64,000 nucleotides of DNA from Lachnospiraceae bacterium (GCA_017553505.1 JAFZLD010000026.1:19446-83445), one strand, 5' to 3'. Positions 35,401 through 44,441 are shown, counted from the stretch's first letter. Notes: generated from the letters alone by a model not told the origin. Numbers and translations are program-made.

Positions 35401-36318
35401 TTATTTGAGGAATCCGTTTACAATCTGCTCTTCGGCTTCTTCTTCCGTAAGACCGAGAGTCATAAGCTTGATAAGCTGTTCGCCCGCAATCTTACCGATG
35501 GCAGCCTCGTGAATAAGGCTTGCCTCAACGCTTGCAGCTGTAAGCTTGGGATCTGCGGCAACTACCGCTCTGTCCATGATGATGGCGTCGCATTCGGAGT
35601 GGCCGTTACACTTGTTGTTACCCAGGATGTTGGAAGAAAACTCCTGTCTGGAATCGTCTCTTGCAACGGAACGTGACACAACGTCAGCATGTGAGTCTTC
35701 ACCGTTTAATTCAACCGTAAAGTCGGTGCGTGCAAACTGGTGACCGTGAGTCATGAGTTTTTCTTTGACTATAAATGTAGAGTTGTCGGCACAGGTGCCC
35801 TTGGTGATACGGTTGGTGGAATCGATACCCTTAATCTGGGTGGTCTCCATCTCCATGTATGCGCCTTCTTCAAGTTCGACAACGGTGGTGGGGTTCATGA
35901 TGTTCTCGCCGTTTCCGTCGCCTTCGCCGTAGTGCTTCTCAATGTACTTAACGTGAGCGTTCTTGCCGATGTGGAAGGTGTGAATACCGTCGTGACCGGA
36001 ATCCAGATCGCCGCAGTTGTGAATACCGCAGCCTGCCACGATTACCACATTGCTGTCCTCTCCGATAAAAAAATCGTTGTATACAAGGTCGGTAAGGCCG
36101 GTCTCACTGATAATTACGGGAATATGCACGCTTTCGTTCTTCGTACCCGGTGCGATGATGATGTTGATGCCGGGCTTGTCAGTCTTAGATTCAATCGTGA
36201 TATTGGCGGTTGAATTTCTGCCTACGGACTGACCGTTGGAGCGGATGTTGTAAGCGCCCTCGGGAGTTCCGTGAATGTCGGCGATTTCCTTAAGAAGGTT
36301 TAACTGCATTGCATCCAT
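35401..36318 (-). CDS. SufB/SufD-family Fe-S scaffold protein, short form
   Basis: 305 residues against about 465 for classical SufB, so this is the minimal form. The beta-helix core contains AGCGIHNCGDLDSGHDGIH, GENIMNPTT, a conserved SRSVARDDSRQEF, GHSECDAIIMD and the family C-terminus ASLIHEAAIGKIAGEQL with LTEEEAEEQIVNGFL (Glu/His pair near the SufC interface). It builds Fe-S clusters with SufC. The start overlaps the sufC stop by one base (TAATG). No sufS, sufU or sufD is nearby, matching the two-gene SmsCB-type arrangement. Confidence 0.85.
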   Translation of the reverse strand: MDAMQLNLLKEIADIHGTPEGAYNIRSNGQSVGRNSTANITIESKTDKPGINIIIAPGTKNESVHIPVIISETGLTDLVYNDFFIGEDSNVVIVAGCGIHNCGDLDSGHDGIHTFHIGKNAHVKYIEKHYGEGDGNGENIMNPTTVVELEEGAYMEMETTQIKGIDSTNRITKGTCADNSTFIVKEKLMTHGHQFARTDFTVELNGEDSHADVVSRSVARDDSRQEFSSNILGNNKCNGHSECDAIIMDRAVVAADPKLTAASVEASLIHEAAIGKIAGEQLIKLMTLGLTEEEAEEQIVNGFLK

Positions 36319-37043
36319 TAGCGTACACCTCCTTCTTCAAGCTTCACGCAGGTGCCGCTTCCGATTTCCATGAATAATTCGGGGTAGACATCTTCCTGAG
36401 TGCCGTCTGCGGTAATTTCACCGTTTGAAAGAACGATGATTCTGTCAGCCGTCTTAAGAATGCGTTCCTGGTGAGAAATGATAACTATGGAACCGTTAAT
36501 CTTCTCATGCATCTTCTCAAATACCTTGATAAGACTGTTAAAGCTCCAAAGGTCGATACCTGCTTCAGGCTCGTCGAAAAGCGAAAGCTTGGTGCCGCGG
36601 GCAATAATCATGGCAATCTCGATACGCTTAAGCTCGCCGCCGGACAAAGAAGCATTTACCTCTCTGTTAATGTAATCTCTTGCGCAAAGGCCTACTTCCG
36701 AAAGAATCGCGCATGCTCCGTTAAAATCAATGGTCTTGCCGGAAGCAAGAGTTAACAGGTCGCGTACCGTAATGCCCTTAAATCTTACGGGCTGCTGGAA
36801 GGCAAAGCTTATGCCTTTGTGAGCTCTCTCTGTGATGGAAAGTCCTGTAATATCCTCTCCGTCTAAGATTATCTGACCCTTGGTGGGAGTAATGATACCT
36901 GCGATAATCTTAGCAAGTGTAGACTTACCTCCGCCGTTGGGACCGGTAATGGCAGTGAATCCGCCGTCTATCTTAAGACTTATGTCTTTGATAATGTCAT
37001 GTTCGTCTTCAGCCGTGTAGCTGATATTCTTTAACTCTAACAC
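36318..37043 (-). CDS. sufC: SufC-type ABC ATPase for Fe-S cluster assembly
   Basis: 241 residues. Walker A GPNGGGKST, Q-loop region FAFQQPVRFKG, ABC signature SLSGGELKRIEIA, Walker B TKLSLFDEPEAGID (slightly altered from LDEP) and H-loop ISHQ are all visible. SufC-specific features include the long KGISFAFQQP segment. Provides ATP hydrolysis to the SufB scaffold. Lies between a thioesterase gene (15 bp upstream) and sufB (1-bp overlap). Confidence 0.92.
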   Translation of the reverse strand: MLELKNISYTAEDEHDIIKDISLKIDGGFTAITGPNGGGKSTLAKIIAGIITPTKGQIILDGEDITGLSITERAHKGISFAFQQPVRFKGITVRDLLTLASGKTIDFNGACAILSEVGLCARDYINREVNASLSGGELKRIEIAMIIARGTKLSLFDEPEAGIDLWSFNSLIKVFEKMHEKINGSIVIISHQERILKTADRIIVLSNGEITADGTQEDVYPELFMEIGSGTCVKLEEGGVR

Positions 37044-37058
37044 TTTCTTGCTCCTTCT

Positions 37059-37484
37059 TTATATAGAAACGTCCTTGGGTGAGCGGTAGAATGTAAAGCT
37101 TCCGTCGTCTACCAGAGTACCGTCGTCGTTCTTAATCTTAACCTTAACCACAATAAGGTGGTTGCCTCCGCGAACTCTCTTAGCCTCGCAGTATATATAC
37201 TCACGGCTTACTGCAGGCTCAAGGTAATTCATGCTGCCTTCGACTGTGGTGCAGAACTTGCCGCTCATACAAGCAACCGTTCCTGCCAGAATGTCTGCAA
37301 AAGAATACAGCACTCCTCCGTGAACCGAGCCGTAATTGTTAAGAAGCGGCTTCTTAAAGGGAATACGTGCTCTAATGAACTTTTCTTCAAACTCTAAGAT
37401 TTCGATGCCGAGGTGCCTTGAAAACTCGTCATTAAGAAGCACTTCGGTCATAACTTTCTTATTCTCTTCAAATGTAGCAGCCAT
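37059..37484 (-). CDS. PaaI-like hotdog-fold thioesterase
   Basis: 141 residues. The hotdog thioesterase core shows NNYGSVHGGVLYSFADILAGTVA (the HGG motif with following Asp) and an N-terminal helix HLGIEILEFEEKFIRARIPF. The family hydrolyses acyl-CoA thioesters of aromatic or short acids. First gene before sufC-sufB under a visible promoter (37519-37548); a link to Fe-S assembly is not obvious. Substrate unknown. Confidence 0.82.
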   Translation of the reverse strand: MAATFEENKKVMTEVLLNDEFSRHLGIEILEFEEKFIRARIPFKKPLLNNYGSVHGGVLYSFADILAGTVACMSGKFCTTVEGSMNYLEPAVSREYIYCEAKRVRGGNHLIVVKVKIKNDDGTLVDDGSFTFYRSPKDVSI

Positions 37485-37518
37485 GATTCCAACCTCACTG
37501 TCAATTCAAGCAGAAGTA

Positions 37519-37548
37519 ATTGTACTATAAACTTACAGGCAAAAGCAA
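37519..37548 (-). promoter_or_regulatory. Promoter of the thioesterase-sufCB unit
   Basis: -35 TTGCTT (37543-37548), 18-bp spacer, -10 TACAAT (37519-37524), minus strand, 35 bp before the start codon. Confidence 0.65.
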
Positions 37549-37558
37549 CCGTTTAATA

Positions 37559-40156
37559 TCACTCCGTAATTCTTACGGAGTCAGGCAGTTTCATTGACTT
37601 TAATTCCTCGCTCTTACGCTTGCAGTCTTCCTCAAAATCTCGTGAGGACATAAGTGTGCAGCCCGCGCCTCTGATGATTACCTGCTCGACACCATCGCTG
37701 GTGACCACTATAATGTCGTACTTCTTGCCATTGTCGTGGGCATACCTTTCGATGTAGCGATCGGCTGTCTCTGCAGTCTTGGTGTAGACCACAGTTATGT
37801 TGTGGTACTTAATCTCCTCGGTGCTGTGACCGAGAACCTTGTATGCATCGAATACCAGAATCGTCTTAATGCCTGTAATGCCGCTGTAGTTGCTGACAAT
37901 GTCCATCAGGCGTCCTGCGGCGCCACCCATGTCTTTCTCGGCTATTGAATTAAGCTCTGCCCAGGCATGGACTACGTTGTAGCCGTCGATGAGCATGTAT
38001 TTTTCTTTGGCCGGGGTGCCCTTGTAAGATGTAGGCGTAGGATTAATGGGCTTACCGCCTATTCGGCGACGTTCACGCATGGCTTCGCTTATGCCTTTGT
38101 AGGAGCCTTTGCGGCCGCTTCTGTTGGCGTAGGCGGTCTTGTTGATAATCTCGTCTATCTCTTCGGTGGTGACAAAGATCTCTGCGCGCTCCTTGGATGT
38201 GGGAGCGTTTACGGGTGCCCCCGCTTCGTCTTCGTCCCGCGCCTCACCCATGAGGGGCAAGTGCATGTAATTATATACTTCGTGCCAAGGGATTACCGTA
38301 CCTGCGCCGTGTGAGCAGAATACGGAATCGGGCGTGTTGCGAAGATCGTTCTCGGGGCTGTATGCACGCGCCGCTATTACTTCCTCGGCGTTGTGGCAAG
38401 GCTCGTAGCCCGCAAGACTAACTGATAATGTACCGAGACCCTTGGTGTAAGCCGCGACTTCTTTGGCATAACCGTTGAGAGTCGATACCGGGGCCTTTCC
38501 GGTGATGATAGATATTCCGTCACGCTGCTCGGAAACCTCCGCGGTTCCCCACATTCTGTCGATGTCGGTCATGGCGCGGCCCACAGCGCTGTCGGGCACT
38601 GTCAGTTCGTAAAAATAAAACGGCTCGAGCAGAATTGACTCAGCCATCATAAGGCCCTGTCGTACAGCACGATACGTGGCCTGTCTGAAGTCGCCGCCCT
38701 CGGTATGCTTAAGGTGAGCTTTACCGGCCACCAGCGTAATCTTCATGTCGGTTATGGGCGAGCCCGTAAGAACTCCCCTGTGCTCGCGCTCGCCAAGATG
38801 TGTAAGCACCAGTCGCTGCCAGTTAAGTGCCAGGTCATCGGTGGATACGTCTGTGTCAAACTGCATGCCTGTGCCGCGGTCGAGCGGTTCCATCTTAAGG
38901 TGCACTTCCGCGTAATGTCTGAGCGGTTCAAAATGGCCGACGCCCTCGACGGTGTCCGCGATGGTTTCTTTGTACAGGATGTTGCCTACACCAAAAGAAA
39001 CCTTTATGTTGTAGCGCTCTTCTATCTCCCGGGTAAGGATTTCCGTCTGAACCTCGCCCATTAAGTGGACGTAGATTTCCCTTGTGCCTTCGTTATATTC
39101 AACTTTCAGGTTAGGCTCTTCTTCTTCAAGTTCGAGGAGGTACCTGTGCATGGCCTGACGGTCGACGTCGTCGGGATATTTCACTGCATATGTTAATACC
39201 GGTTCGATGTATGTATCCGTAACATTTGTTACATTTCCGTATGTGGAGCCGGGGCGTGAATTCTTAAGTCCCGTGACAGCCACTATGTCGGTGGCATGAG
39301 CTTCGGGAACTGCCTCGTATTTTTCGCCGGAGTAAAGTCTTATCTCGTTAATCTTCTCGTCTTCGAGCGTATCCTTAACCTTTATGGTGCCGCCCATCAG
39401 CTTAAGATGGGTAAGCCTGTTGCCTGCTTTGTCACGGGTAATCTTAAGGCAAACTGCAGCAAAAGAATCCTTAACGGGTGCCGGTCGCGAATATAGTTTC
39501 AGTGCCTCAAGGAACTCGCTCACGCCGTCACCCTTAAGTGCCGAGCCGAAAAAGACCGGGAATGCGTGGCAAGCAGCTATTGTGTCTGCGATCTCCTCGT
39601 CGGAAATCGAGCCTGTTTCCATATATTTATCAAGGAGCGATTCCGAGGCGGTAGCTATCTCCTCGTAGAAATTGTCTGTGTGAAGTTCCGAAAAGTCTAA
39701 GGCTTCGGGAGAAAGTTCTTTTCTAAGGTTCTGTAGTGACTTCTCCTTGTCAAAGCCCGGCAAATCAGTCTTGTTAACAAATATGAATGTGGGAATGTTA
39801 CGGTGTCTAAGCAGATTCCAAACGGTCTTGGTGTGGGCCTGAACACCGTCGGATGCGTTGATGATAAGAATCGCCTGGTCGCAGATATTGAGGGCTCGTT
39901 CCATTTCTCCCGAGAAATCCACGTGACCGGGAGTATCTGTAAGAATCAGTTCAACGTCCCCGAGGTTAAGCCTTGCAACCTTGGAGTAGATGGTAATTCC
40001 CCGCTCTCTTTCCCATGTGTTGTTGTCAAGGAAAGAATCCTTAGTGTCCACTCTTCCCTTTTTGCGAAGCACACCTGCCTCATACAAAAGAGCTTCCGAT
40101 AATGTAGTTTTGCCCGCGTCTACGTGGGCGAGGATACCCGTTACAATTTTACTCAT
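37559..40156 (-). CDS. Tet(M)-like translation GTPase fused to a YacP/Rae1-type NYN nuclease domain
   Basis: 865 residues from the ATG at 40156; a TTG at 40204 is rejected because it has no ribosome site and the family starts at MSKIVTGILAHVDAGKTT. Residues 1-~650 are an EF-G-like ribosomal protection factor: G1 HVDAGKTT, G3 DTPGHVDFSGE, G4 NKTDLPG, then domains II-V with RAMTDIDRMWG in the family's variant domain IV. After a linker (~650-720), residues 721-865 form an NYN/PIN-like domain: MLIDGYNVVHAW, ILVFDAYKV, TAETADRYIE and VVTSDG provide the acidic metal site of YacP (Rae1), the B. subtilis ribosome A-site mRNA endonuclease. The fusion suggests a one-chain ribosome rescue or mRNA cleavage factor. 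Tetracycline resistance is not implied. Confidence 0.9.
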   Translation of the reverse strand: MSKIVTGILAHVDAGKTTLSEALLYEAGVLRKKGRVDTKDSFLDNNTWERERGITIYSKVARLNLGDVELILTDTPGHVDFSGEMERALNICDQAILIINASDGVQAHTKTVWNLLRHRNIPTFIFVNKTDLPGFDKEKSLQNLRKELSPEALDFSELHTDNFYEEIATASESLLDKYMETGSISDEEIADTIAACHAFPVFFGSALKGDGVSEFLEALKLYSRPAPVKDSFAAVCLKITRDKAGNRLTHLKLMGGTIKVKDTLEDEKINEIRLYSGEKYEAVPEAHATDIVAVTGLKNSRPGSTYGNVTNVTDTYIEPVLTYAVKYPDDVDRQAMHRYLLELEEEEPNLKVEYNEGTREIYVHLMGEVQTEILTREIEERYNIKVSFGVGNILYKETIADTVEGVGHFEPLRHYAEVHLKMEPLDRGTGMQFDTDVSTDDLALNWQRLVLTHLGEREHRGVLTGSPITDMKITLVAGKAHLKHTEGGDFRQATYRAVRQGLMMAESILLEPFYFYELTVPDSAVGRAMTDIDRMWGTAEVSEQRDGISIITGKAPVSTLNGYAKEVAAYTKGLGTLSVSLAGYEPCHNAEEVIAARAYSPENDLRNTPDSVFCSHGAGTVIPWHEVYNYMHLPLMGEARDEDEAGAPVNAPTSKERAEIFVTTEEIDEIINKTAYANRSGRKGSYKGISEAMRERRRIGGKPINPTPTSYKGTPAKEKYMLIDGYNVVHAWAELNSIAEKDMGGAAGRLMDIVSNYSGITGIKTILVFDAYKVLGHSTEEIKYHNITVVYTKTAETADRYIERYAHDNGKKYDIIVVTSDGVEQVIIRGAGCTLMSSRDFEEDCKRKSEELKSMKLPDSVRITE

Positions 40157-40171
40157 GGGGTAATTGTAGCA
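40157..40171 (-). promoter_or_regulatory. Extended -10 element abutting the start codon (leaderless candidate)
   Basis: On the minus strand TGCTACAAT (40171-40163) is an extended -10 (TGn-TACAAT). Only six bases, TACCCC, separate it from the ATG of the GTPase-NYN gene. No Shine-Dalgarno sequence fits, so transcription may begin at or very near the A of ATG. Confidence 0.5.
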
Positions 40172-40247
40172 TAAAGCGGCGCGGGCTTCTTTCTTTTTCC
40201 GCAAATTTTATATATAATTAATCCACATTGAGTTAGGAAGGCTTATC

Positions 40248-40901
40248 ATGAAGAGAAATTTGACTTTCGAAGAAATTTCAGACGGAAAGCGATATTCCTC
40301 CGGTGACCTTGCCAAGATTGGCTGCGGCGACTGCAACGGTTGCTCGGAGTGCTGCAGGGTGACGGAAGATACTATATTTCTTGATCCGTATGACATATAC
40401 AGTTTGAGCGCGGGCCTGTCCGAGACTTTCGCGACGATGCTTGACAAGTTTGTTGGGCTTACGGTTAGCGACGGTGTAGTTACGCCATTTCTGCAAAAGA
40501 AAGAGTCTGACGGCGCCTGCGGTTTCTTAAATGCCGAGGGACGTTGCGGTATTCATAGCTTTCGTCCCGGGTTCTGTCGTCTGTTCCCGCTTGGGCGTAT
40601 TTACAATGATGACGGAAGTTTCGATTACTTTATTCAGGTTCATGAATGCCCTTATCCCAACAAGACTAAGGTGAAGATTAAGTCATGGCTCGGGATTCCG
40701 TCGCTTGGTCGTTACGAAGAGTTCGTGCGGACTTGGCACGAGATTGTTAAGAATATAAGCGAGTGTATGGTCGATAATCCGACTCTTGCACGGGAAGCTA
40801 ATGTAAGGATGCTAAAGATATTCTTTGAGACTCCTTACGACATGACAGAGGACTTCTACTCACAGTTTCAAGAGCGAGTCCTTGAATATCAGGGAGCATG
40901 A
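40248..40901 (+). CDS. YkgJ-family CxxCxxCC cysteine-cluster protein
   Basis: 217 residues. The N-terminal cluster CGDCNGCSECCR (about residues 25-36) and the later GRCGIHSFRPGFCRLFPLGR are the signature of the YkgJ/UPF0153 family, thought to bind zinc or an Fe-S cluster. The biochemical role is unknown. AGGAAGG lies upstream of the ATG and a TATAAT box at 40213-40218 could be its -10. It is the only plus-strand gene between 5.5 and 47 kb and stands divergent from the GTPase-NYN fusion. Confidence 0.8.
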   Translation: MKRNLTFEEISDGKRYSSGDLAKIGCGDCNGCSECCRVTEDTIFLDPYDIYSLSAGLSETFATMLDKFVGLTVSDGVVTPFLQKKESDGACGFLNAEGRCGIHSFRPGFCRLFPLGRIYNDDGSFDYFIQVHECPYPNKTKVKIKSWLGIPSLGRYEEFVRTWHEIVKNISECMVDNPTLAREANVRMLKIFFETPYDMTEDFYSQFQERVLEYQGA

Positions 40902-40915
40902 TAAAACGGGGCGCC

Positions 40916-42142
40916 TTACAGGCGTCCCGCTGTTTCTCTCGGCACATAGGCCTCTACATATATACCGTCTTCTCTGTAATCTTCGATTAAGAGCTTGCCG
41001 GTCTTTCTGATAAGCTGAATCTTGCCCGCTTCGGTGAAGGGGAAGGTTCTTTTTATTTCTACTTTTCTCTCGGCTAAGATGTCTTCGATAGCCTTATTGA
41101 ATTCATCGATGCCAAGTCCGGTTCTGGCAGAAATATTGATGGATTTGTAAGCACGTATGTCCTTGTAGCCGTGATTAAGTCCCGCCACATCACACTTATT
41201 AAAGAGCGTGATTACAGGGCGGCCTTCCACGTCAAGGCTGTGCAATGTGTCATAGACCACATCCATCTTGGCATAGGCTTCCGGGTCGGAGGCGTCTACT
41301 ACGTGGACGATAATGTCCGAGTACTTGGCCTCTTCAAGAGTACTCTTGAATGCCTCGATAAGGTGGTGGGGAAGCTTGTCTATAAATCCTACCGTATCGG
41401 TAAGAAGCACTTCCTCGCCGCTGTTAATTTCATACTTACGAGTAGTCGGGTCGAGCGTCGCAAAAAGCTTATCTTCGGATAACACTTCCGAGTCGGTTAA
41501 GCTGTTAAGAAGCGTGGACTTGCCGGCATTGGTATAGCCTACGATGGCAAGTACGGGGATGTTACTGCGCTCACGTCTCGCTCTGGTAACGGTTCTGTGC
41601 TTCACGATTTCTTTGAGCTCTGCTTTGAGCTTGGAGATTCGGTTCTTGACTACTCGTCTGTCCGATTCAAGCTTGGTCTCACCGGGGCCTCTGGTACCGA
41701 TACCGCCGCCGAGTCTTGACATCGACTTACCGTATCCCGCAAGTCTTGTAAGGCTGTATCTTAACTGTGCAAGTTCAACCTGAATCTTACCTTCCTGAGT
41801 CTTCGCTCTGCCGGCGAAGATATCAAGGATAAGTACTGTTCTGTCCATGACCTTGGTATCAAGAATCTTGGACATGTTATTCATCTGGGAGGGAGTCAGT
41901 TCATCGTCACAAATGATACCGGTGGCTCCCGTGGCCTCTATAAGCTCTTTAATCTCTTCAAGCTTACCTGATCCTACGTATGTTGTAGGGTGCTCGTATT
42001 CGCGAGTCTGAATTACTCTTCCGACTGTCTCGGCTCCTGCGGTCTTGGCAAGCTCGTAAAGCTCATGCAGACTTTCTTCCGCATCGGCTCCCGATGTCTC
42101 GCTTACCCCTACCAATATTACTTTCTCAATTAGTTTTTCCAT
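40916..42142 (-). CDS. hflX: HflX-type ribosome-associated GTPase
   Basis: 408 residues. The N-terminal HflX domain has GRVIQTREYEHPTTYVGSGK and ICDDELTPSQMNN. The coiled segment holds LAQLRYSLTRLAGYGKSMSRLGGGIGTRGPGE. The GTPase domain carries GYTNAGKSTL (G1), DPTTRK (G2), LTDTVGFI (G3), NKCD (G4) and SARTG (G5). The C-terminal domain is short. HflX binds 50S and splits stalled 70S ribosomes under stress. Next to the ribosome-acting GTPase-NYN gene, though separated from it by a plus-strand gene. Confidence 0.95.
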   Translation of the reverse strand: MEKLIEKVILVGVSETSGADAEESLHELYELAKTAGAETVGRVIQTREYEHPTTYVGSGKLEEIKELIEATGATGIICDDELTPSQMNNMSKILDTKVMDRTVLILDIFAGRAKTQEGKIQVELAQLRYSLTRLAGYGKSMSRLGGGIGTRGPGETKLESDRRVVKNRISKLKAELKEIVKHRTVTRARRERSNIPVLAIVGYTNAGKSTLLNSLTDSEVLSEDKLFATLDPTTRKYEINSGEEVLLTDTVGFIDKLPHHLIEAFKSTLEEAKYSDIIVHVVDASDPEAYAKMDVVYDTLHSLDVEGRPVITLFNKCDVAGLNHGYKDIRAYKSINISARTGLGIDEFNKAIEDILAERKVEIKRTFPFTEAGKIQLIRKTGKLLIEDYREDGIYVEAYVPRETAGRL

Positions 42143-42179
42143 ATTTATCTCTCTGTATGGAATCAGCCTGGAGCGCTAT

Positions 42180-43547
42180 TTAACCTTCGATGATTTTCCT
42201 AGCGACATACACACCGCTGGCGGATGCATGCGAAAGGGAATGGGTTACACCGCTTCCGTCGCCTATGATGTAAAGGCCTTTATGGATGGTCTCGAGATTC
42301 TCATCAAGCTTAACCTCCATATTGTAGAACTTAACCTCTACGCCATAAAGAAGCGTGTCGTCATTGGCTGTTCCGGGTGCTATTTTGTCAAGTGCGTAAA
42401 TCATTTCCATGATTCCGTCTAAGATACGCTTGGGAAGTACAAGGCTCAAATCGCCGGGTGTTGCGTCAAGAGTGGGTCTGACGGTACCCTCTTCGATTCT
42501 CTTTAAGTTAGAGCGACGTCCTCTCTCAAGGTCGCCGAATCTCTGAACGATTACGCCGCCTCCAAGCATATTGGAAAGTCTGGCGATAGACTCACCGTAT
42601 CCGTTGGAATCTTTGAAAGGTGCTGTAAAGTGCTTACTTACAAGAAGTGCAAAGTTGGTGTTCTCGGTCTTCTTGGTGGGATCTTCGAAGCTGTGTCCGT
42701 TAACGGTTACGATACCGTTGGTATTTTCGTTAACCACAATACCGTTGGGGTTCATACAGAAGGTTCTTACAGCGTCCTCGAACTTGGATGTACGATATAC
42801 AATCTTGCTTTCGTACAAAGCATCTGTTAAGTGCGAGAAAATCGCTGCGGGAAGCTCTACTCTGACACCGATATCCACACGATTTGAAAGTGTATCGATG
42901 TTAAGGTCGTTACAAACCTCTTCCATCCACTTACTGCCGCTTCGGCCTACGGACACAATACACTTGTCCGCTTCAACACTTCCGCCGTCGTAATTAATCT
43001 TAAAGCCGTTATCAAGCTTCTCGATTGAAGTAACGGGTGTTCTGAAATGAAACTCCACGTGATCCTTAAGCTCGTTGTAAAGATTCTCAAGCACAACATA
43101 GTTAATATCCGTACCGAGATGTCTTACGCTCGCATCAAGAAGTGTAAGCTTATTCTGCATGCAAAGCTTCTTAAACTCAGAACCTGCGGTTGAGAACATC
43201 TTGGTGCCTTCTCCGCCGTGGGTCATATTGATGTCATCAACGTATTTCATGAGATTAAGAGCCTTTTCTTTGCCAATGTACTGGTAAAGTGTGCCACCGA
43301 AATCGTTGGTAATGTTATATTTGCCATCGGAAAAAGCACCTGCGCCGCCAAATCCGTTCATGATTGCGCAAGTAGGACACTTAATGCAACTCTTAACCTT
43401 GTCTCCGTCAATGGGACATTTTCTCTTATCAAGGGGATTACCCGCTTCGAATACCTTAACTTTAAGGTTAGGTGCCTTCTTCATAAGTTCATATGCGGAA
43501 AAAATTCCGCCGGGGCCTGCCCCGATTATTACTACATCAGTTCTCAC
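42180..43547 (-). CDS. FAD-dependent dehydrogenase (COG2509-like)
   Basis: 455 residues. The Rossmann motif VVIIGAGPGGIFSAYELMKK is at the very N-terminus. A cysteine-rich block KRKCPIDGDKVKSCIKCPTCAIMNGFGGAGAFSDGKYN follows (described in parts: four Cys around residues 43-61, then GGAGAFSDGK). The C-terminal YIIGDGSGVTHSLSHASASGVYVARKI is the second FAD contact. This matches the uncharacterised FAD-dependent dehydrogenase family. The Cys block may bind a metal or cluster. Reaction unknown. Ends 37 bp before hflX on the same strand. Confidence 0.82.
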   Translation of the reverse strand: MRTDVVIIGAGPGGIFSAYELMKKAPNLKVKVFEAGNPLDKRKCPIDGDKVKSCIKCPTCAIMNGFGGAGAFSDGKYNITNDFGGTLYQYIGKEKALNLMKYVDDINMTHGGEGTKMFSTAGSEFKKLCMQNKLTLLDASVRHLGTDINYVVLENLYNELKDHVEFHFRTPVTSIEKLDNGFKINYDGGSVEADKCIVSVGRSGSKWMEEVCNDLNIDTLSNRVDIGVRVELPAAIFSHLTDALYESKIVYRTSKFEDAVRTFCMNPNGIVVNENTNGIVTVNGHSFEDPTKKTENTNFALLVSKHFTAPFKDSNGYGESIARLSNMLGGGVIVQRFGDLERGRRSNLKRIEEGTVRPTLDATPGDLSLVLPKRILDGIMEMIYALDKIAPGTANDDTLLYGVEVKFYNMEVKLDENLETIHKGLYIIGDGSGVTHSLSHASASGVYVARKIIEG

Positions 43548-43637
43548 TGTTATCTACCTCTCTTTACATAAAATAAGTGCGTCAAGATGACCTGAGTCCA
43601 TTCTCGCGCACCCAAAAGATATTATAGCACATATCTA

Positions 43638-44441
43638 TTAATCAGAAAACGTCTGACCTGAAGATAACAGTCGTTGCGCTTCAGCGATTTCCTCGGCAGT
43701 GGCATTTAGATAAGTCTTTAACATATCGGGGGTACCACCATTAGAAAGCATACGCACAAGATTGTCCATACGCTCCTCTTCCTTGGCATCCATACGGCCA
43801 AAGTACTCTCGTAAATATCTTACGCTCAGTTCAAAATCGTCTTTCTTCTTCTCAACCATAGCCGCTATATCTCCTGTAAGTTCATCCGAAGGCTCGCCGG
43901 TATTGATATACTTGTACAGATTCATAATCCCTTGCGGTATGCCTTCTTCCGTCGCTGTAGTGTTAAAAAAGTACTTGCTGGTACCGCTGTCAAGTAAAAG
44001 GCCGACTTTTTCCTCACAATACTCCCTAAAGGTATACTTGTAGTTCCCCAGCCCGAACGGATCAAAAGTACATATAAAAACCACATTGCTGTCTGTCAGG
44101 TTCTGATATGACTCGCCACTTCTCAAATTATTGATATCAATCATAGCCTGATAATATCTGCTCCGCCTCGGAAGCCCATGCGCCCCAACCGATTTGCGGT
44201 TGAGATTCTGCATCTCCGTATCGTAAATTGTTCCGTTTGCGGATTCTCTGGTGTAGACATCAAGGCGAATAGCCTTTCCGTCCTTGGTAGCCTTAACCTC
44301 TTTCTCATTAAGAGGCATAGTCAGTTCTGAAAGCTTTGTCTGTAGTAACGTTTCAAGCACACGACGACAAAGCTCTGGGTCTTCCATTACTTTATTGAAC
44401 ATAAAGGAGTCAGAAAACCCAAGTTTCTTAAATTCTTTCAT
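43638..44441 (-). CDS. Rpn-family PD-(D/E)XK nuclease (transposase_31/PF12784-like)
   Basis: 267 residues. The N-terminal FSDSFMFNKVMEDPELCRRVLE and the nuclease core with Asp61 (IRLDVYT) and Glu76-x-Gln78 (YDTEMQN) give the D-ExQ form of PD-(D/E)XK. A helical C-terminus (KKDDFELSVRYLREYFG...) is typical of the Rpn/'PD-(D/E)XK nuclease family transposase' group common in Firmicutes and multiplying in genomes. RpnA of E. coli is a DNA endonuclease that promotes RecA-independent recombination. An inverted repeat lies ~160 bp upstream (44595-44613). Confidence 0.85.
   Translation of the reverse strand: MKEFKKLGFSDSFMFNKVMEDPELCRRVLETLLQTKLSELTMPLNEKEVKATKDGKAIRLDVYTRESANGTIYDTEMQNLNRKSVGAHGLPRRSRYYQAMIDINNLRSGESYQNLTDSNVVFICTFDPFGLGNYKYTFREYCEEKVGLLLDSGTSKYFFNTTATEEGIPQGIMNLYKYINTGEPSDELTGDIAAMVEKKKDDFELSVRYLREYFGRMDAKEEERMDNLVRMLSNGGTPDMLKTYLNATAEEIAEAQRLLSSGQTFSD

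Noticed and set aside
37559-40156. Calling the Tet(M)-like protein a tetracycline resistance gene
   Set aside because: The NYN fusion, housekeeping-like surroundings and lack of mobile signals argue for a chromosomal factor; resistance cannot be claimed from similarity.
40157-40204. TTG start for the GTPase-nuclease gene
   Set aside because: No ribosome site; the extra 16 residues overlap the -10 element and do not belong to the family's N-terminus.
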